Notes: generated by a model not told the origin, from the letters alone. A DNA stretch of 40,426 nucleotides from Collinsella aerofaciens (GCA_030841765.1 JAUUSS010000006.1:1-40426); one strand, 5' to 3'; numbered from the stretch's first letter, positions 23,848 to 32,911 are shown. Program-made: numbers and translations.

Positions 23848-26800
23848 ATGGCGAACACCCAGAACTATATTAACCACCTGCTGCAGAACACCGGCATTAC
23901 GCCGGCATGCAGCGAAGAAGAGCGCTTGGCTGCCGAGGATATCGCTCAGATCTTCCGCAACCACGGCTTTGATCCCGAGGTTCAGGAGTTCAATGCCCCG
24001 GCGCCCAGTAGATTGGCATTTGCCGTTACCGGTATTCTTGCGTTTGCCGGCGCCCTGCTGATGGGTATCGGCGGCGGTATCGGCTTGGTCGGCACCTTGC
24101 TGGCCATTGTCGGTGCCGTTCTTTACGTGCTCGAGCGCACGGGCCGCCCCGTGGTTTCGCGCCTGGGCAAGACGGGCGTGAGCCAAAATGTCATCGCCTA
24201 CCACAAGGCCTCGGGCCCGCTCGCATCTCCGCGCAACCGCCCGGTGGTCGTTGTCGCACACTACGACTCTCCCCGTGCTGAGCTGCTCGCCCGCGAGCCT
24301 TATGCCTCGTATCGTGCGCTCATCGCCAAGCTGTTGCCCGTTGCCACGGTTGCCCCCGCTGCCGTTGCCATCCTGCGTATCCTGCCGCTCCCCGGCGCGC
24401 TCAAGGTTCTGCTGTGGATTGTCGCGATCCTCGCTTCCCTCGTTGCGCTTGCCAACGCGGCAAACATCATCTCTAACCGCCATATTCTTCCCTATACGTC
24501 CGGCGCGGTGTGCAACAAGTCTTCTGTCGCCGCTATGCTCGGCGTTATGGACAACGTTGCTCCCTTCCAGGGCGAAAACGAGTTTCCCGACGATGTTCCG
24601 TTCGATACCTATTTTGGGGAGCAAAAGCGTCGTGCCGAGGAAATGGCGCGTGCAGCGGCGGAGTATGCCGCGGCCCAGCAGCAAAACGACTACGGCAACA
24701 CCATCGAGTACGAAGAGCCTACCTACGCCGAGGACGAGTTCGGTCAGCCGATTGCTCCCGACACTCAGACTGAGCCCGAACAGGGCGAGGCTTTCGACGA
24801 GCAGATCGAGGGCTTTGAGGGTGCGTCTGCCGACGAGACGCTGATTGGCGCCATCGTGCCCGAGGATCAGAATCAGGCTGTCCAGGCTGAAGAGTTCAAT
24901 GACGAGGTCTCCGCTGCCGAGCCGGTGGAGGAGCCTGTCGCGGCCGAGCCCGAGCCCAAGCTCTATCGCAATGCCGCCGGCAACATCCGCTTTGGTTCGG
25001 ATGCCATCCGTGCGCTCGGAATGCTTCCCGAGTCCTGCACGCTCGATTACGAGGAGGGCGAGGAGCCGACGTTTGAGCCCGAGCCTGCGCCCGTTGTCAC
25101 TGCGGATGATGAGTCTGCCGCGGTTACCGCTGCCGTTGCCGAGCCCGAGGCGGTGTCCGCGATCGATCCCGCGGCAGGACTGGACATTTTGGCTCCCGCC
25201 ACGCCGGCGCAAGACGTTGCGGACGAGTCTGACGACGATTACGTTGAACAGCCGAGGCGCGTGTCTTACGAGAGCGATACTGATTTCTCTGCCGAGATTC
25301 CCGCGGCAACGCCCCATGCCGATATTGCATCCGCGTTCTCTTCGATTGGCGCCAGCGCTTCCAGCTTCTTTAAGGGTGCGCTTGCAAAGGGCAGGAAATT
25401 TGTCGACGATTTCGAGGAGAAGCGCGCTGCCGCACGCGAGGCTGCCGAGCAGGAGGCTATCGCTCAGCAGCAGGCAGCCGAGGCGGCACGTGAGCGCGCG
25501 GCGCAAGAGTTTGAGCAGAACGAGGCTATGCAGTCCGTGCCCGTCGACGCCGCCGAAGCTACAACGTCCTTTGAGTCCCAGCAACCGACGTCCGCGGATG
25601 TTGTTGAGGCGACAACGTCTTTCGAGGCTCAGCAGCACGTCGATAGCACCATGTCGTTTGATGCCGCGCAGTTCGATTCCACGATAACGTTTGAAAAACA
25701 GGGCACCGCGATTGCTGAGCCCCTTGAGGCTTCCGATGATCAGGCCGCTGTGGCAAACGATGCCGAGACCGCCGATGCGGTTGAAGTCCCGGATGCTGCC
25801 GAAGACCAGGTCGTTGAGGTCAGTGCTGAGGAAGAGCAGCACGTAGCGGTTGAGCAGAACGATTCGGCCGAGGTCGAGCAGGATGAGGCAGCTGTGGTCT
25901 CCGAGGTTTCCGAGGCGCCCGAGACGGACGAGTCGAGACCTTACTCCACGCAGATTTTCACCATGCCGACTCCGGGTGGTTCTGGCTCCACGGTTGCCAA
26001 CGTCGCCCCCACTCAGGACGAAACGGTCGATTCCCTCATGGCGCAGATTTCGTCTCAGGCCACGCCGCGCCCGCAGATGAATGTTCCCGATCCGGCGTCA
26101 GTTCCGGTGCCTACGCCCTCCTCGTCGCCGTTGGCTTCGGTTCCCGATCCGTCGCTGCCGTCGATGAAGCAGGCTAACGTTGCGTCTCGCACGTCACTGT
26201 TCGACCTTCCCGACCCCTCGGCTCAGGTCGATGACCCCTTCGCGACGGCGCAGGGTCCCGAGCCCACGTCGGCGCCCGTTGCACCTTCCATGCCCGTCGC
26301 GTCGGGCGCGCAGCCGCTCGAGACCATCTCGGCTCCCGCTTCGGCCGCGCCCAAGCCCCGCAAGCGCGGTCTGGGCGGTCTGTTTGGTCGTAAAAAGAAA
26401 AACGATCAGGACAGCATGAGTGACTGGCTGGGTGTCGAAGACGATTACGATGCTAAGAAGTCTGGCCGCGGTATCGGCTCGTGGGATAACTTCGAGGACG
26501 ATAACGACGGCTGGAAGGGCGGCGCCACGTCTTCCGATGGTGCATCTGACGAGGACATGCTCTCGGCTGTCGCTTCTATGGGCGATGACGAACTGCTTGG
26601 TCACGATATCTGGTTTGTGGCGACGGGTGCCTCGGATTGTGATGGCGCCGGCATGAAGGCGTTCTTGGCCTCGCATCGCGATAAGCTCCGCGGCGTATTC
26701 TTCATCAATCTTGAATCCGTCGGCGCCGGTAGGCTTTCGGTAGTGACGGTCGAGGGCGAGCAGCAGCTGCTTAAGGGCGACCGCCGCATCATGAATCTGG

Positions 26801-27033
26801 TCAGCAAGGTCTGCAAGTCGTTCCATGTCGATTGTGGTGCGCTCGAGATGCCCTATGCCAAGACCGATGCCTATGCCGCACTCGAGGCGAGCCGTCGTGC
26901 CCTCACCATCGCCGGTGTGGACGGCACGCGCCTGGCTTGTGCTCGCACCGAGGACGACCTGCCCCACAACGTTAACCCGACGAACATTGCCACGGTATCC
27001 GAGGTCGTGACCGAGGTTATCCGCCGTTCGTAG
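23848..27033 (+). CDS. M28 peptidase-like membrane protein with long disordered insertion
   Basis: 1061 aa from ATG 23848 (GGAG six bases upstream); upstream in-frame sequence looks non-coding. Residues 1-160 begin like an M28 aminopeptidase, with VVVVAHYDSPRAE (His138, Asp140). Hydrophobic segments lie at about 57-95 and 162-207. SGAVCNKSSVAAML (about 218-231) stands where M28 enzymes have the bridging Asp. About 675 residues (240-915) of Glu/Ala/Pro-rich, repeat-like sequence follow, with a basic PKPRKRGLGGLFGRKKK patch. The fold resumes at DIWFVATGASDCDGAG (920-935), INLESVGAG (953-961) and PHNVNPTN (His1040). Compared with M28 ligands, the first and last His and the HYDS Asp remain, but the bridging Asp, the Glu-Glu pair and the later Asp look substituted (Asn/Lys, Ser/Asp, Glu956). 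Peptidase activity is therefore doubtful. Confidence 0.82.
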   Translation: MANTQNYINHLLQNTGITPACSEEERLAAEDIAQIFRNHGFDPEVQEFNAPAPSRLAFAVTGILAFAGALLMGIGGGIGLVGTLLAIVGAVLYVLERTGRPVVSRLGKTGVSQNVIAYHKASGPLASPRNRPVVVVAHYDSPRAELLAREPYASYRALIAKLLPVATVAPAAVAILRILPLPGALKVLLWIVAILASLVALANAANIISNRHILPYTSGAVCNKSSVAAMLGVMDNVAPFQGENEFPDDVPFDTYFGEQKRRAEEMARAAAEYAAAQQQNDYGNTIEYEEPTYAEDEFGQPIAPDTQTEPEQGEAFDEQIEGFEGASADETLIGAIVPEDQNQAVQAEEFNDEVSAAEPVEEPVAAEPEPKLYRNAAGNIRFGSDAIRALGMLPESCTLDYEEGEEPTFEPEPAPVVTADDESAAVTAAVAEPEAVSAIDPAAGLDILAPATPAQDVADESDDDYVEQPRRVSYESDTDFSAEIPAATPHADIASAFSSIGASASSFFKGALAKGRKFVDDFEEKRAAAREAAEQEAIAQQQAAEAARERAAQEFEQNEAMQSVPVDAAEATTSFESQQPTSADVVEATTSFEAQQHVDSTMSFDAAQFDSTITFEKQGTAIAEPLEASDDQAAVANDAETADAVEVPDAAEDQVVEVSAEEEQHVAVEQNDSAEVEQDEAAVVSEVSEAPETDESRPYSTQIFTMPTPGGSGSTVANVAPTQDETVDSLMAQISSQATPRPQMNVPDPASVPVPTPSSSPLASVPDPSLPSMKQANVASRTSLFDLPDPSAQVDDPFATAQGPEPTSAPVAPSMPVASGAQPLETISAPASAAPKPRKRGLGGLFGRKKKNDQDSMSDWLGVEDDYDAKKSGRGIGSWDNFEDDNDGWKGGATSSDGASDEDMLSAVASMGDDELLGHDIWFVATGASDCDGAGMKAFLASHRDKLRGVFFINLESVGAGRLSVVTVEGEQQLLKGDRRIMNLVSKVCKSFHVDCGALEMPYAKTDAYAALEASRRALTIAGVDGTRLACARTEDDLPHNVNPTNIATVSEVVTEVIRRS

Positions 27034-27054
27034 GCGGAGCTCTAAGGAGTCAAC

Positions 27055-27273
27055 GTGTTTTCGTTCATTAAACGTCATTGGCCTGTTTATTTGATTCTGA
27101 CCCTTATTGCCGTCGCTTTGGGATTTGGGGCTGCCTATATCGTGGGTGTAAAGGGGTCGACCCCCGCATCCGCAATCAGCGAAGAGGTGGAGCAAGAGCA
27201 AAGTACGGGTGCCGATGGAATCCCCGAGTCCGAGCAGGCGCTCGTCGACAGCGGATCTTCATCTGCCGAGTAG
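27055..27273 (+). CDS. Small single-pass membrane protein
   Basis: 72 aa: a short basic start (MFSFIKRHWP), one membrane helix (about 11-31) and an acidic Ser/Glu-rich tail predicted outside. GTG 27055 has AAGGAG upstream. It follows the M28-like gene by 21 bases and ends before a shared terminator, so it is probably co-transcribed. No family recognised. Confidence 0.7.
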   Translation: MFSFIKRHWPVYLILTLIAVALGFGAAYIVGVKGSTPASAISEEVEQEQSTGADGIPESEQALVDSGSSSAE

Positions 27274-27294
27274 ATGTGGCGATTTAAATGATTG

Positions 27295-27332
27295 AAAGCG
27301 GGCGAGGCGGGAGACTGACTCGCCCGCTTTTT
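27295..27332. terminator. Convergent terminator
   Basis: AAAGCGGGCGAG (27295-27306) pairs perfectly with CTCGCCCGCTTT (27319-27330), followed by TT on the plus strand. On the minus strand the same stem ends in CTTTCAATCATTT, so it can serve both the M28-like unit and the surface protein. Confidence 0.85.
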
Positions 27333-27338
27333 ATCGCG

Positions 27339-30300
27339 TTAGCGCTTCTTTGGGATCGACCTAAGGCGAGCGAACCATAGGGCTGCCGCACCCGAGGTCA
27401 GGAGCGCGGTGATGCAGGCGGCGATGGGAACTGATCCTGTTGCCGGTAGGTCCTGCGGTAGGGTGCAGCGCTGAACGACACGATCCTCGTCATGTGACTC
27501 AAGTTTGTCGCCGCCGCCGTTGCGACAGAGGTCGACACGGGCGCTGTTGGCAACTGGTGCCTGGGGCGTATAGGAAGAAGTTGCCTGCATATGGACTACT
27601 GCACTCCGGGCGTCTGTACCGAGGGTTGCCTTGGCGTCATCGAGATCGTCATGTTCGTTTTTAAGGTCTTCGCGCTTCCAAGAATCTTCGTCGCACCTGG
27701 TTGCAAAGTCGGCGTCCACCGCACCGTACTCAAGGCGAATGCCCGTTACGATGGTATCGACGGGAAGGTCGAGCTCATTTACCTCAAGCGTGATTGATTT
27801 TGTGGTCGGGACATCGGTTTTCCAGAGTTGCCAGCCTTCGTAATCAACGAGACGACGGTCCCCGCCCAAGCTCTCTTTAACTTCGTCGGACTCAAGCCAG
27901 GGGTTTTCATGTCCATCGTCAAGTGTTGCGTTTGCCTGTTCGTCGATGCCTGACGAGCCCAGTGGCGTTGTGCGGTACCACACGTTGCACAGACCGTTGA
28001 GGTCGCCGATGGCAATAGGGGTTTCGATTGAGACGAGTCTTGCCGTACCGTCCTTGGCGCACTCAAGATCATCGGTAATCGTGAACTCATCAACCCAGGT
28101 GGTCGACTCGTTTCGCGCATCGACGGTGTAGGAGAAAAACCCTTCCGCATCGGCTTGTGTCGCGGCGCGGTTTTTGCCATCGCCGTTAGCCAAGAGGCCA
28201 TCCCCGGTGGGCTGGGCAATTTCTTGACGCTTGTCGACCTGTCCCTTGATCTCGATCGGTGCGTCCTTCATTGCGAAAGATTGGACTTCTCCCGTAGCCT
28301 TCACTTCAAACGTTATCTCCTCGGCAAGGTCGTAGGTTCGCGGGGACATCATTTCGCGCAACGTGTAGGTGCCGGGCGCAAGATGTTCGATACGGTGCGG
28401 TTTATCGGATGAGGTCCAGGAGTCTATTTCGGTTTCGTCTTGTCCATATAGGGTGAGCTGAGCGCCCTCCACCTCTTGTTTTCCGGTTAGGTCGACTTTT
28501 GAGATATCGATCTTGGTGAAATCGTCGGATACTCCGAGATGGGCTTCGATGACGGACGTTGTCTGGTCGGCATATGACAGCTCGACCGTATGGGGACTTT
28601 GGTCTAGGAGATATCCTTCGGGCGCTTGGGTCTCAACGACTTCGTAGCATGCGGTTCCACATCCCAGCGAAAGATGGCTCGCACGGGCGGACCCCTGCTC
28701 GTCAGTCGTTACGGTGGCGACGGTTTCGCCGTCCAGGGCAACGATACTGCCGTCGGGGCGAATAATATCGCCTGCGGCTCGGATATCAAATACAGCCCCC
28801 ATGAGTTTGCGCCCGTCGGTAGCGTCGGACTTTACGATTTCGATGCTTCCGGTTGCCGCATCGTCGAAGTATGAGGCAATCGCAACGGGCGTTAGATACC
28901 TGTCGGCGGGGATTGTTATCTCGAGATCCTCTCCGACAAGATAAGGTTTCTTTGCCGAGACTTCTCGCACGTAGTAGGTGCCCGGGTTAAGAGACTCGGG
29001 CAGCGTGACGGTACCAGTTGCGTCGGTCGTAAAGGTGTTCAGGACATTGTGGGACGGATACCAGCACGTTTGCGAGATGGGCTCGTGGTTGCTGCCGAGC
29101 AACTGGAAGCTAAAGCCTGCAAGGGGAACCGCGGCACCGGTTTGGGCGTCGCGCTTAGCAATCTGGAGATGTGTCGATAGGGCATGGTTGTCCACGATGT
29201 ACTGAAGCTCGGCACCGTCGGCAATCTGTTCAGCCGAGACGGTCCATTCTCCTGCCTGTTTAAAGCCTTCGGGGACGGATTCTGGGACCTCCCGAAGTGT
29301 ATAGCCGGCACGGTCGTAGGGGATGACTCCGTGGGCGCCGTCGGGCCGCTTGCCCGCGCCGAACCATGCTCCGGGCTGGTCTTTGGTGGAGGCAAAACCA
29401 TAGATATTTGTGGTTAACGTTCCAACAACCTGTTGTGAGCTATTGCTGATGACTTCAAAGACAACGCCTTCCGCGGGCTGCTCCAAGCCAGACTGATCGC
29501 TGTTGCCATGATCTTTGAATTTGGAAATCTCAAGGTCAAATGCAATCGGAATATCGGAAACGCGAGATTCGAGCTCGACGACGCCCGAGTCGCCCAGCTG
29601 GTCGGCTCCAACGGTGTAGGTCCAGCTGTCGCTGGGCAGCAGGTAGCCCTCGGGGGCCTTCGACTCATAGATGGTGAAGGTTCCCAGGGGAACGTTATCA
29701 AGGGCCGCTCGACCGTTTTCGTCGGTCGTGAGGGTTTGCGTCCATCCGGGGGTGGATTGAGAGACGCAGGTAAACTCGGCACCGGCAAGCGAGGTCCCCG
29801 CTTGGGCTCCAGCGCCCGTTGCGGCGTCGGTCTTTACGATGCGCAACGTGATGGTGCCTGGCTGCTCATCGATTGTGACATGACCACCATTGCCTTCCGT
29901 GGTAAAGGGGATGCGGTCGCGTCGAGGGATATAGCCTGCCGGTGCCTTTGTCTCTACCAGGTAGTATGCCGTGTTAGGTAAAAGTGTTGCCTGTGCTCGG
30001 CCGTTGCCGTCCATTTTGAGCGTGCCCACGCGCGCGTCGCTCACGCTCTCGAAGATATCGAATGTTGCCCCGTCAAACTGATAGGTGCCGTTTCCGCTGG
30101 TAATGACGGTGTTCGCGGACTTCTTTTGGAAAGAAACAGAGACCGCTGGCAGCACGTAGAGCATGTCTTGACGTTTGCTGCCGCCCGATATGGGTCCCAA
30201 ATAGCGCCGTGCGCGGTGCGGAGCGGCTTTGATGCCTCCCGATTTTGCATTGTCGTGAAGCCACCGTGCGGCAGCCACAACCTCATTGTCGGCGGTAAAA

Positions 30301-30770
30301 TGCCCGCTCTTTGTTTTGCCTTGAGCTGTTGTATAGGAGTAAGTGCCGTCGACATGGGTGGTGCCGTTAAGCATCCATACGGCAAGTTGAGTGGCGGCAC
30401 GGGCGCGATCGGGCGACAGGCTGTAACCGCCAAATGACGTTGCGGAAGGATATCCGTGACAAACGATCGCCGAGAACTCGTCGTCGAGCCATACCCAGCC
30501 CTGATCAAAGTTGAGCCATGGGCCACCCGGCTTGGTGGGACCGGGACGTTCCTGGTTCATACAGTACGCGATTGAGGCGTCTTGAGCCTCGTACTTACCG
30601 ATGAAGAAGGGCCCACAATCGTCGCTAATGGTGCGAAAGCCGAGCTGATCGTACCCGTCGATGGCAAGTGCGGGTCTCGGAGCCAAGCAACTGATGAGTA
30701 GGAAGAGGAGTAGGAGCAGCGGGCCTGTTGCGATTGCGCTGTGGACAGAGTGCGTGGGTGCGTTGGACAT
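27339..30770 (-). CDS. Sortase-anchored SpaA/Cna-B surface protein with thioester domain
   Basis: 1143-aa secreted adhesin or pilin-like protein. A signal peptide covers about 1-36 (LLLLLFLLISCLAPRPALA). The thioester-type domain (about 40-215) has AYCMNQ with Cys70 and TQLAVW with Gln128, the pair that forms a Cys-Gln thioester in PF08341 adhesins. About six Cna-B/SpaA domains follow. Several carry the Glu-containing motif of isopeptide-bonded domains (YYLVETKAPAGY, FTIYESKAPEGY, YEVVETQAPEGY). A larger C-terminal domain follows (about 850-1100), then LPATG (1108-1112), a hydrophobic helix and RSIPKKR. It is a cell-wall substrate for a class A/C sortase not encoded in this window. ATG 30770 is preceded by AAGGAG. 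It stands alone, against the replication direction, as host-interaction genes often do. Confidence 0.92.
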   Translation of the reverse strand: MSNAPTHSVHSAIATGPLLLLLFLLISCLAPRPALAIDGYDQLGFRTISDDCGPFFIGKYEAQDASIAYCMNQERPGPTKPGGPWLNFDQGWVWLDDEFSAIVCHGYPSATSFGGYSLSPDRARAATQLAVWMLNGTTHVDGTYSYTTAQGKTKSGHFTADNEVVAAARWLHDNAKSGGIKAAPHRARRYLGPISGGSKRQDMLYVLPAVSVSFQKKSANTVITSGNGTYQFDGATFDIFESVSDARVGTLKMDGNGRAQATLLPNTAYYLVETKAPAGYIPRRDRIPFTTEGNGGHVTIDEQPGTITLRIVKTDAATGAGAQAGTSLAGAEFTCVSQSTPGWTQTLTTDENGRAALDNVPLGTFTIYESKAPEGYLLPSDSWTYTVGADQLGDSGVVELESRVSDIPIAFDLEISKFKDHGNSDQSGLEQPAEGVVFEVISNSSQQVVGTLTTNIYGFASTKDQPGAWFGAGKRPDGAHGVIPYDRAGYTLREVPESVPEGFKQAGEWTVSAEQIADGAELQYIVDNHALSTHLQIAKRDAQTGAAVPLAGFSFQLLGSNHEPISQTCWYPSHNVLNTFTTDATGTVTLPESLNPGTYYVREVSAKKPYLVGEDLEITIPADRYLTPVAIASYFDDAATGSIEIVKSDATDGRKLMGAVFDIRAAGDIIRPDGSIVALDGETVATVTTDEQGSARASHLSLGCGTACYEVVETQAPEGYLLDQSPHTVELSYADQTTSVIEAHLGVSDDFTKIDISKVDLTGKQEVEGAQLTLYGQDETEIDSWTSSDKPHRIEHLAPGTYTLREMMSPRTYDLAEEITFEVKATGEVQSFAMKDAPIEIKGQVDKRQEIAQPTGDGLLANGDGKNRAATQADAEGFFSYTVDARNESTTWVDEFTITDDLECAKDGTARLVSIETPIAIGDLNGLCNVWYRTTPLGSSGIDEQANATLDDGHENPWLESDEVKESLGGDRRLVDYEGWQLWKTDVPTTKSITLEVNELDLPVDTIVTGIRLEYGAVDADFATRCDEDSWKREDLKNEHDDLDDAKATLGTDARSAVVHMQATSSYTPQAPVANSARVDLCRNGGGDKLESHDEDRVVQRCTLPQDLPATGSVPIAACITALLTSGAAALWFARLRSIPKKR

Positions 30771-31024
30771 GGCTGCTCCTTATCCCTCGTGCGCCGCACG
30801 GGGAGGCTGCGGCGCTTGGGACGAGGCTACCCCCGAGGTTCATGCGGGTAAGTACCGGAAGCTGACCAAAAGCTTGCCCGATTTCCGACAAATTGGGTTC
30901 ATATGGAACAATCAAATAAAACCGCAGGTAAAAGATGGTGAAATAAGGACACCAGAGGTCCCTGTCTCCACAATTGGACTGTTTTTCAGACGATTCTCCA
31001 CAGCTAAAACAAGCATCGCCACCC
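30771..31024. other. Intergenic region without a gene
   Basis: About 250 bases between the surface-protein start and the tRNA-Gly promoter. It must hold the leftward promoter of the surface protein, but I see no convincing hexamer pair. It is more AT-rich around 30890-30950. Confidence 0.5.
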
Positions 31025-31054
31025 TTGTATCGAACAAGACAACCGCGTTATACT
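31025..31054 (+). promoter_or_regulatory. tRNA-Gly promoter
   Basis: TTGTAT (31025-31030) and TATACT (31049-31054) are 18 bases apart, with the mature tRNA beginning 14 bases after the -10. Confidence 0.65.
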
Positions 31055-31067
31055 AGCCAACACACAA

Positions 31068-31142
31068 GCGGGCATCGCCAAGTGGTAAGGCATCAGCTTC
31101 CCAAGCTGACACTCGCGGGTTCGAGTCCCGTTGCCCGCTCCA
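31068..31142 (+). tRNA. tRNA-Gly(CCC)
   Basis: Complete cloverleaf of 75 bases: acceptor GCGGGCA/TGCCCGC, D-stem GCC/GGC, anticodon stem TCAGC/GCTGA with loop TTCCCAA (anticodon CCC), T-arm with TTCGAGT, discriminator T and encoded CCA. A terminator and a tRNA-derived repeat unit follow. Confidence 0.95.
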
Positions 31143-31155
31143 GCTAGAAGCACAA

Positions 31156-31186
31156 GCACGGCACCATCACGGTGCCGTGCTTTTTT
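31156..31186 (+). terminator. Terminator of tRNA-Gly
   Basis: GCACGGCACC (31156-31165) pairs perfectly with GGTGCCGTGC (31171-31180), followed by six T residues. Confidence 0.93.
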
Positions 31187-31197
31187 CAATAAAGCGC

Positions 31198-31334
31198 CGG
31201 GACTCGAACCCGCCAGGGTGCGAGTGTAAAACAAACGCGAAGCGTTTGTAGCGAGCAGGCGAAGGCGCCGGCAGGCGCCTGAAGCCGGTGCGGATTTGCG
31301 AAGCAAATACGCGGACGTCCCGTTGCTTGCTCCA
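31198..31334. repeat. tRNA-associated hairpin unit 1 (behind tRNA-Gly)
   Basis: The unit starts with CGGGACTCGAACCCGC (31198-31213), a perfect 16-base inverted copy of the tRNA-Gly T-arm (31115-31130). Short hairpins follow: ACAAACGC/GCGTTTGT (31231-31249, loop GAA), AGGCGCC/GGCGCCT (31263-31280) and ATTTGC/GCAAAT (31294-31308, loop GAA). It ends with GTCCCGTTGCTTGCTCCA (31317-31334), a copy of the tRNA 3' end (31125-31142) with two mismatches. Two hairpins have the core GCGAAGC. No protein is plausible. It shares its plan with the unit behind tRNA-Lys. Confidence 0.75.
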
Positions 31335-31436
31335 ATTCCAAAATGTTAGGTTAATGCCTGCTGCCCATACTTGCACCTGCGCACGGTACAATGGATGGGT
31401 TACGACCAACGTGCCAATAACCAAAAAGGAGCCGCT

Positions 31437-32783
31437 ATGATCGATCGCTATACCCGCCCGGAGATGGGACACATCTTCTCCCTCGAGAACAAGTACGCCA
31501 TTTGGCAGGAGATCGAGGTTCTGGCCTGCGAGGCCCAGGCGGAGCTCGGCAAGATCGGTATTTCCAAAGACGAGGCCCAGTGGATCCGCGACCATGCCAA
31601 CTTTGAGAAGGCGAAGGTCGATGAGATCGAGGAAGTCACGCGCCACGACGTCATTGCCTTCCTGACCAACATGAAGGAATACATCGATGCCGATGTTCCC
31701 GAGGGCGACCCCAAGCCCAGCCGCTGGGTTCACTATGGCATGACCAGCTCGGATCTGGGCGACACGGCCCTGTGCTACCAGCTCACCCAGGCCTGCGACC
31801 TGATCATCGAGGACGTCAAGAAGCTCGGCGAGATTTGCAAGCGTCGCGCCTTTGAGGAGCGCAACACGCTCTGTGCCGGCCGCACTCATGGCATCCACGC
31901 CGAGCCGATGACCTTCGGCATGAAGTTTGGCTCTTGGGCCTGGGAGCTCAAGCGCGATCTGGATCGTCTTGAGGACGCCCGCAAGAATGTTGCCTTTGGT
32001 GCCATCTCGGGCGCTGTCGGCACGTACAGCTCCATCGAGCCGTTCGTCGAGGAGTATGTCTGCGAGCACCTGGGCCTGGTTCACGACCCGCTGTCCACGC
32101 AGGTTATCAGCCGCGACCATCACGCCTATCTCGCCGGCGTTCTCGCCACCACCGCAGCCACCTGCGAGCGCATCGCTACCGAGGTCCGCAATCTGCAGAA
32201 GACTGATACGCTCGAGGCCGAGGAGCCGTTCCGTAAGGGCCAAAAGGGCAGCTCAGCCATGCCGCACAAGCGCAACCCCATCACCATGGAGAAAGTCTGC
32301 GGTCTGTCGCGCGTCGTGAAGTCCAACGCCCAGGTTGCCTTCGATAACGTCGCCCTGTGGCACGAGCGTGACATTTCGCACTCCTCTGCCGAGCGCGTCG
32401 CCCAGGCCGATAGCTTCATCGCCCTCGACCACATGTTCCAGTGCCTCATCCGCGTTATCGACGGCCTGCAGCTGTACCCTGCCCGCATGATGGCCAACCT
32501 CAATAAGACCCGCGGCCTCATCTTCTCCTCCAAGGTGCTGCTCGCCCTCGTCGACACGGGCATCACCCGCGAGGACGCGTACGCCATTGTGCAGGAGAAC
32601 GCCATGGCAACTTGGCACGAGGTACAGGATTGTGTCTCCGGCCCCACCTTTAAGGAGCGTCTCGAGGCCGACCCGCGCTGCACCGTCAGTCAGGAGAAGC
32701 TCGACGAGATCTTTGATCCGTGGGACTTCCTCACCCGTATCGACACGGTCTTTGATCGTCTGGAGCAGCTGAGCTTCGAGTAG
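31437..32783 (+). CDS. purB: Adenylosuccinate lyase
   Basis: 448-aa lyase of the fumarase/aspartase superfamily. It acts twice in purine synthesis, releasing fumarate from SAICAR and from adenylosuccinate. GSSAMPHKRNP (about 271-281) is the family signature with the flexible catalytic Ser loop. YGMTSSDLGDTAL and RTHGIHAEP hold other active-site residues. ATG 31437 with AAGGAG six bases upstream decides the start. purC lies 4 kb downstream but is not in the same operon. Confidence 0.97.
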   Translation: MIDRYTRPEMGHIFSLENKYAIWQEIEVLACEAQAELGKIGISKDEAQWIRDHANFEKAKVDEIEEVTRHDVIAFLTNMKEYIDADVPEGDPKPSRWVHYGMTSSDLGDTALCYQLTQACDLIIEDVKKLGEICKRRAFEERNTLCAGRTHGIHAEPMTFGMKFGSWAWELKRDLDRLEDARKNVAFGAISGAVGTYSSIEPFVEEYVCEHLGLVHDPLSTQVISRDHHAYLAGVLATTAATCERIATEVRNLQKTDTLEAEEPFRKGQKGSSAMPHKRNPITMEKVCGLSRVVKSNAQVAFDNVALWHERDISHSSAERVAQADSFIALDHMFQCLIRVIDGLQLYPARMMANLNKTRGLIFSSKVLLALVDTGITREDAYAIVQENAMATWHEVQDCVSGPTFKERLEADPRCTVSQEKLDEIFDPWDFLTRIDTVFDRLEQLSFE

Positions 32784-32809
32784 GTTCGGGCATAACGTTA
32801 GCTTTTTAG

Positions 32810-32847
32810 GGCGCTTTGCTGGTAATGTGTGTTGCCGGCAAAGCGCC
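32810..32847. other. Strong hairpin after purB
   Basis: GGCGCTTTGCTGG (32810-32822) pairs with CCGGCAAAGCGCC (32835-32847) with one G-U and a 12-base loop. There is no downstream T run, though TTTTT precedes it. It may act as a terminator or protect the purB mRNA end. Confidence 0.55.
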
Positions 32848-32911
32848 TCGTTGCATTTAGGGAAAGACGGGGATAATAGTCGTCTCGAATAACATTCTGA
32901 GAGGGGATCGC

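Noticed and set aside
23797..25842. Open frame of 681 codons opposite the M28-like gene
   Set aside because: The reverse of the Glu/Ala-rich coding stretch keeps a frame open by composition; no start signal or domain.
31198..31334. CRISPR-like array
   Set aside because: The hairpins differ in stem sequence and spacing, and no repeated direct unit with unique spacers is present.
31004..32243. Minus-strand frames with GNGTRTRECQLGKLMPYH-like peptides across tRNA-Gly and purB
   Set aside because: These are reverse translations of the tRNA and its repeat unit, a common annotation artefact.
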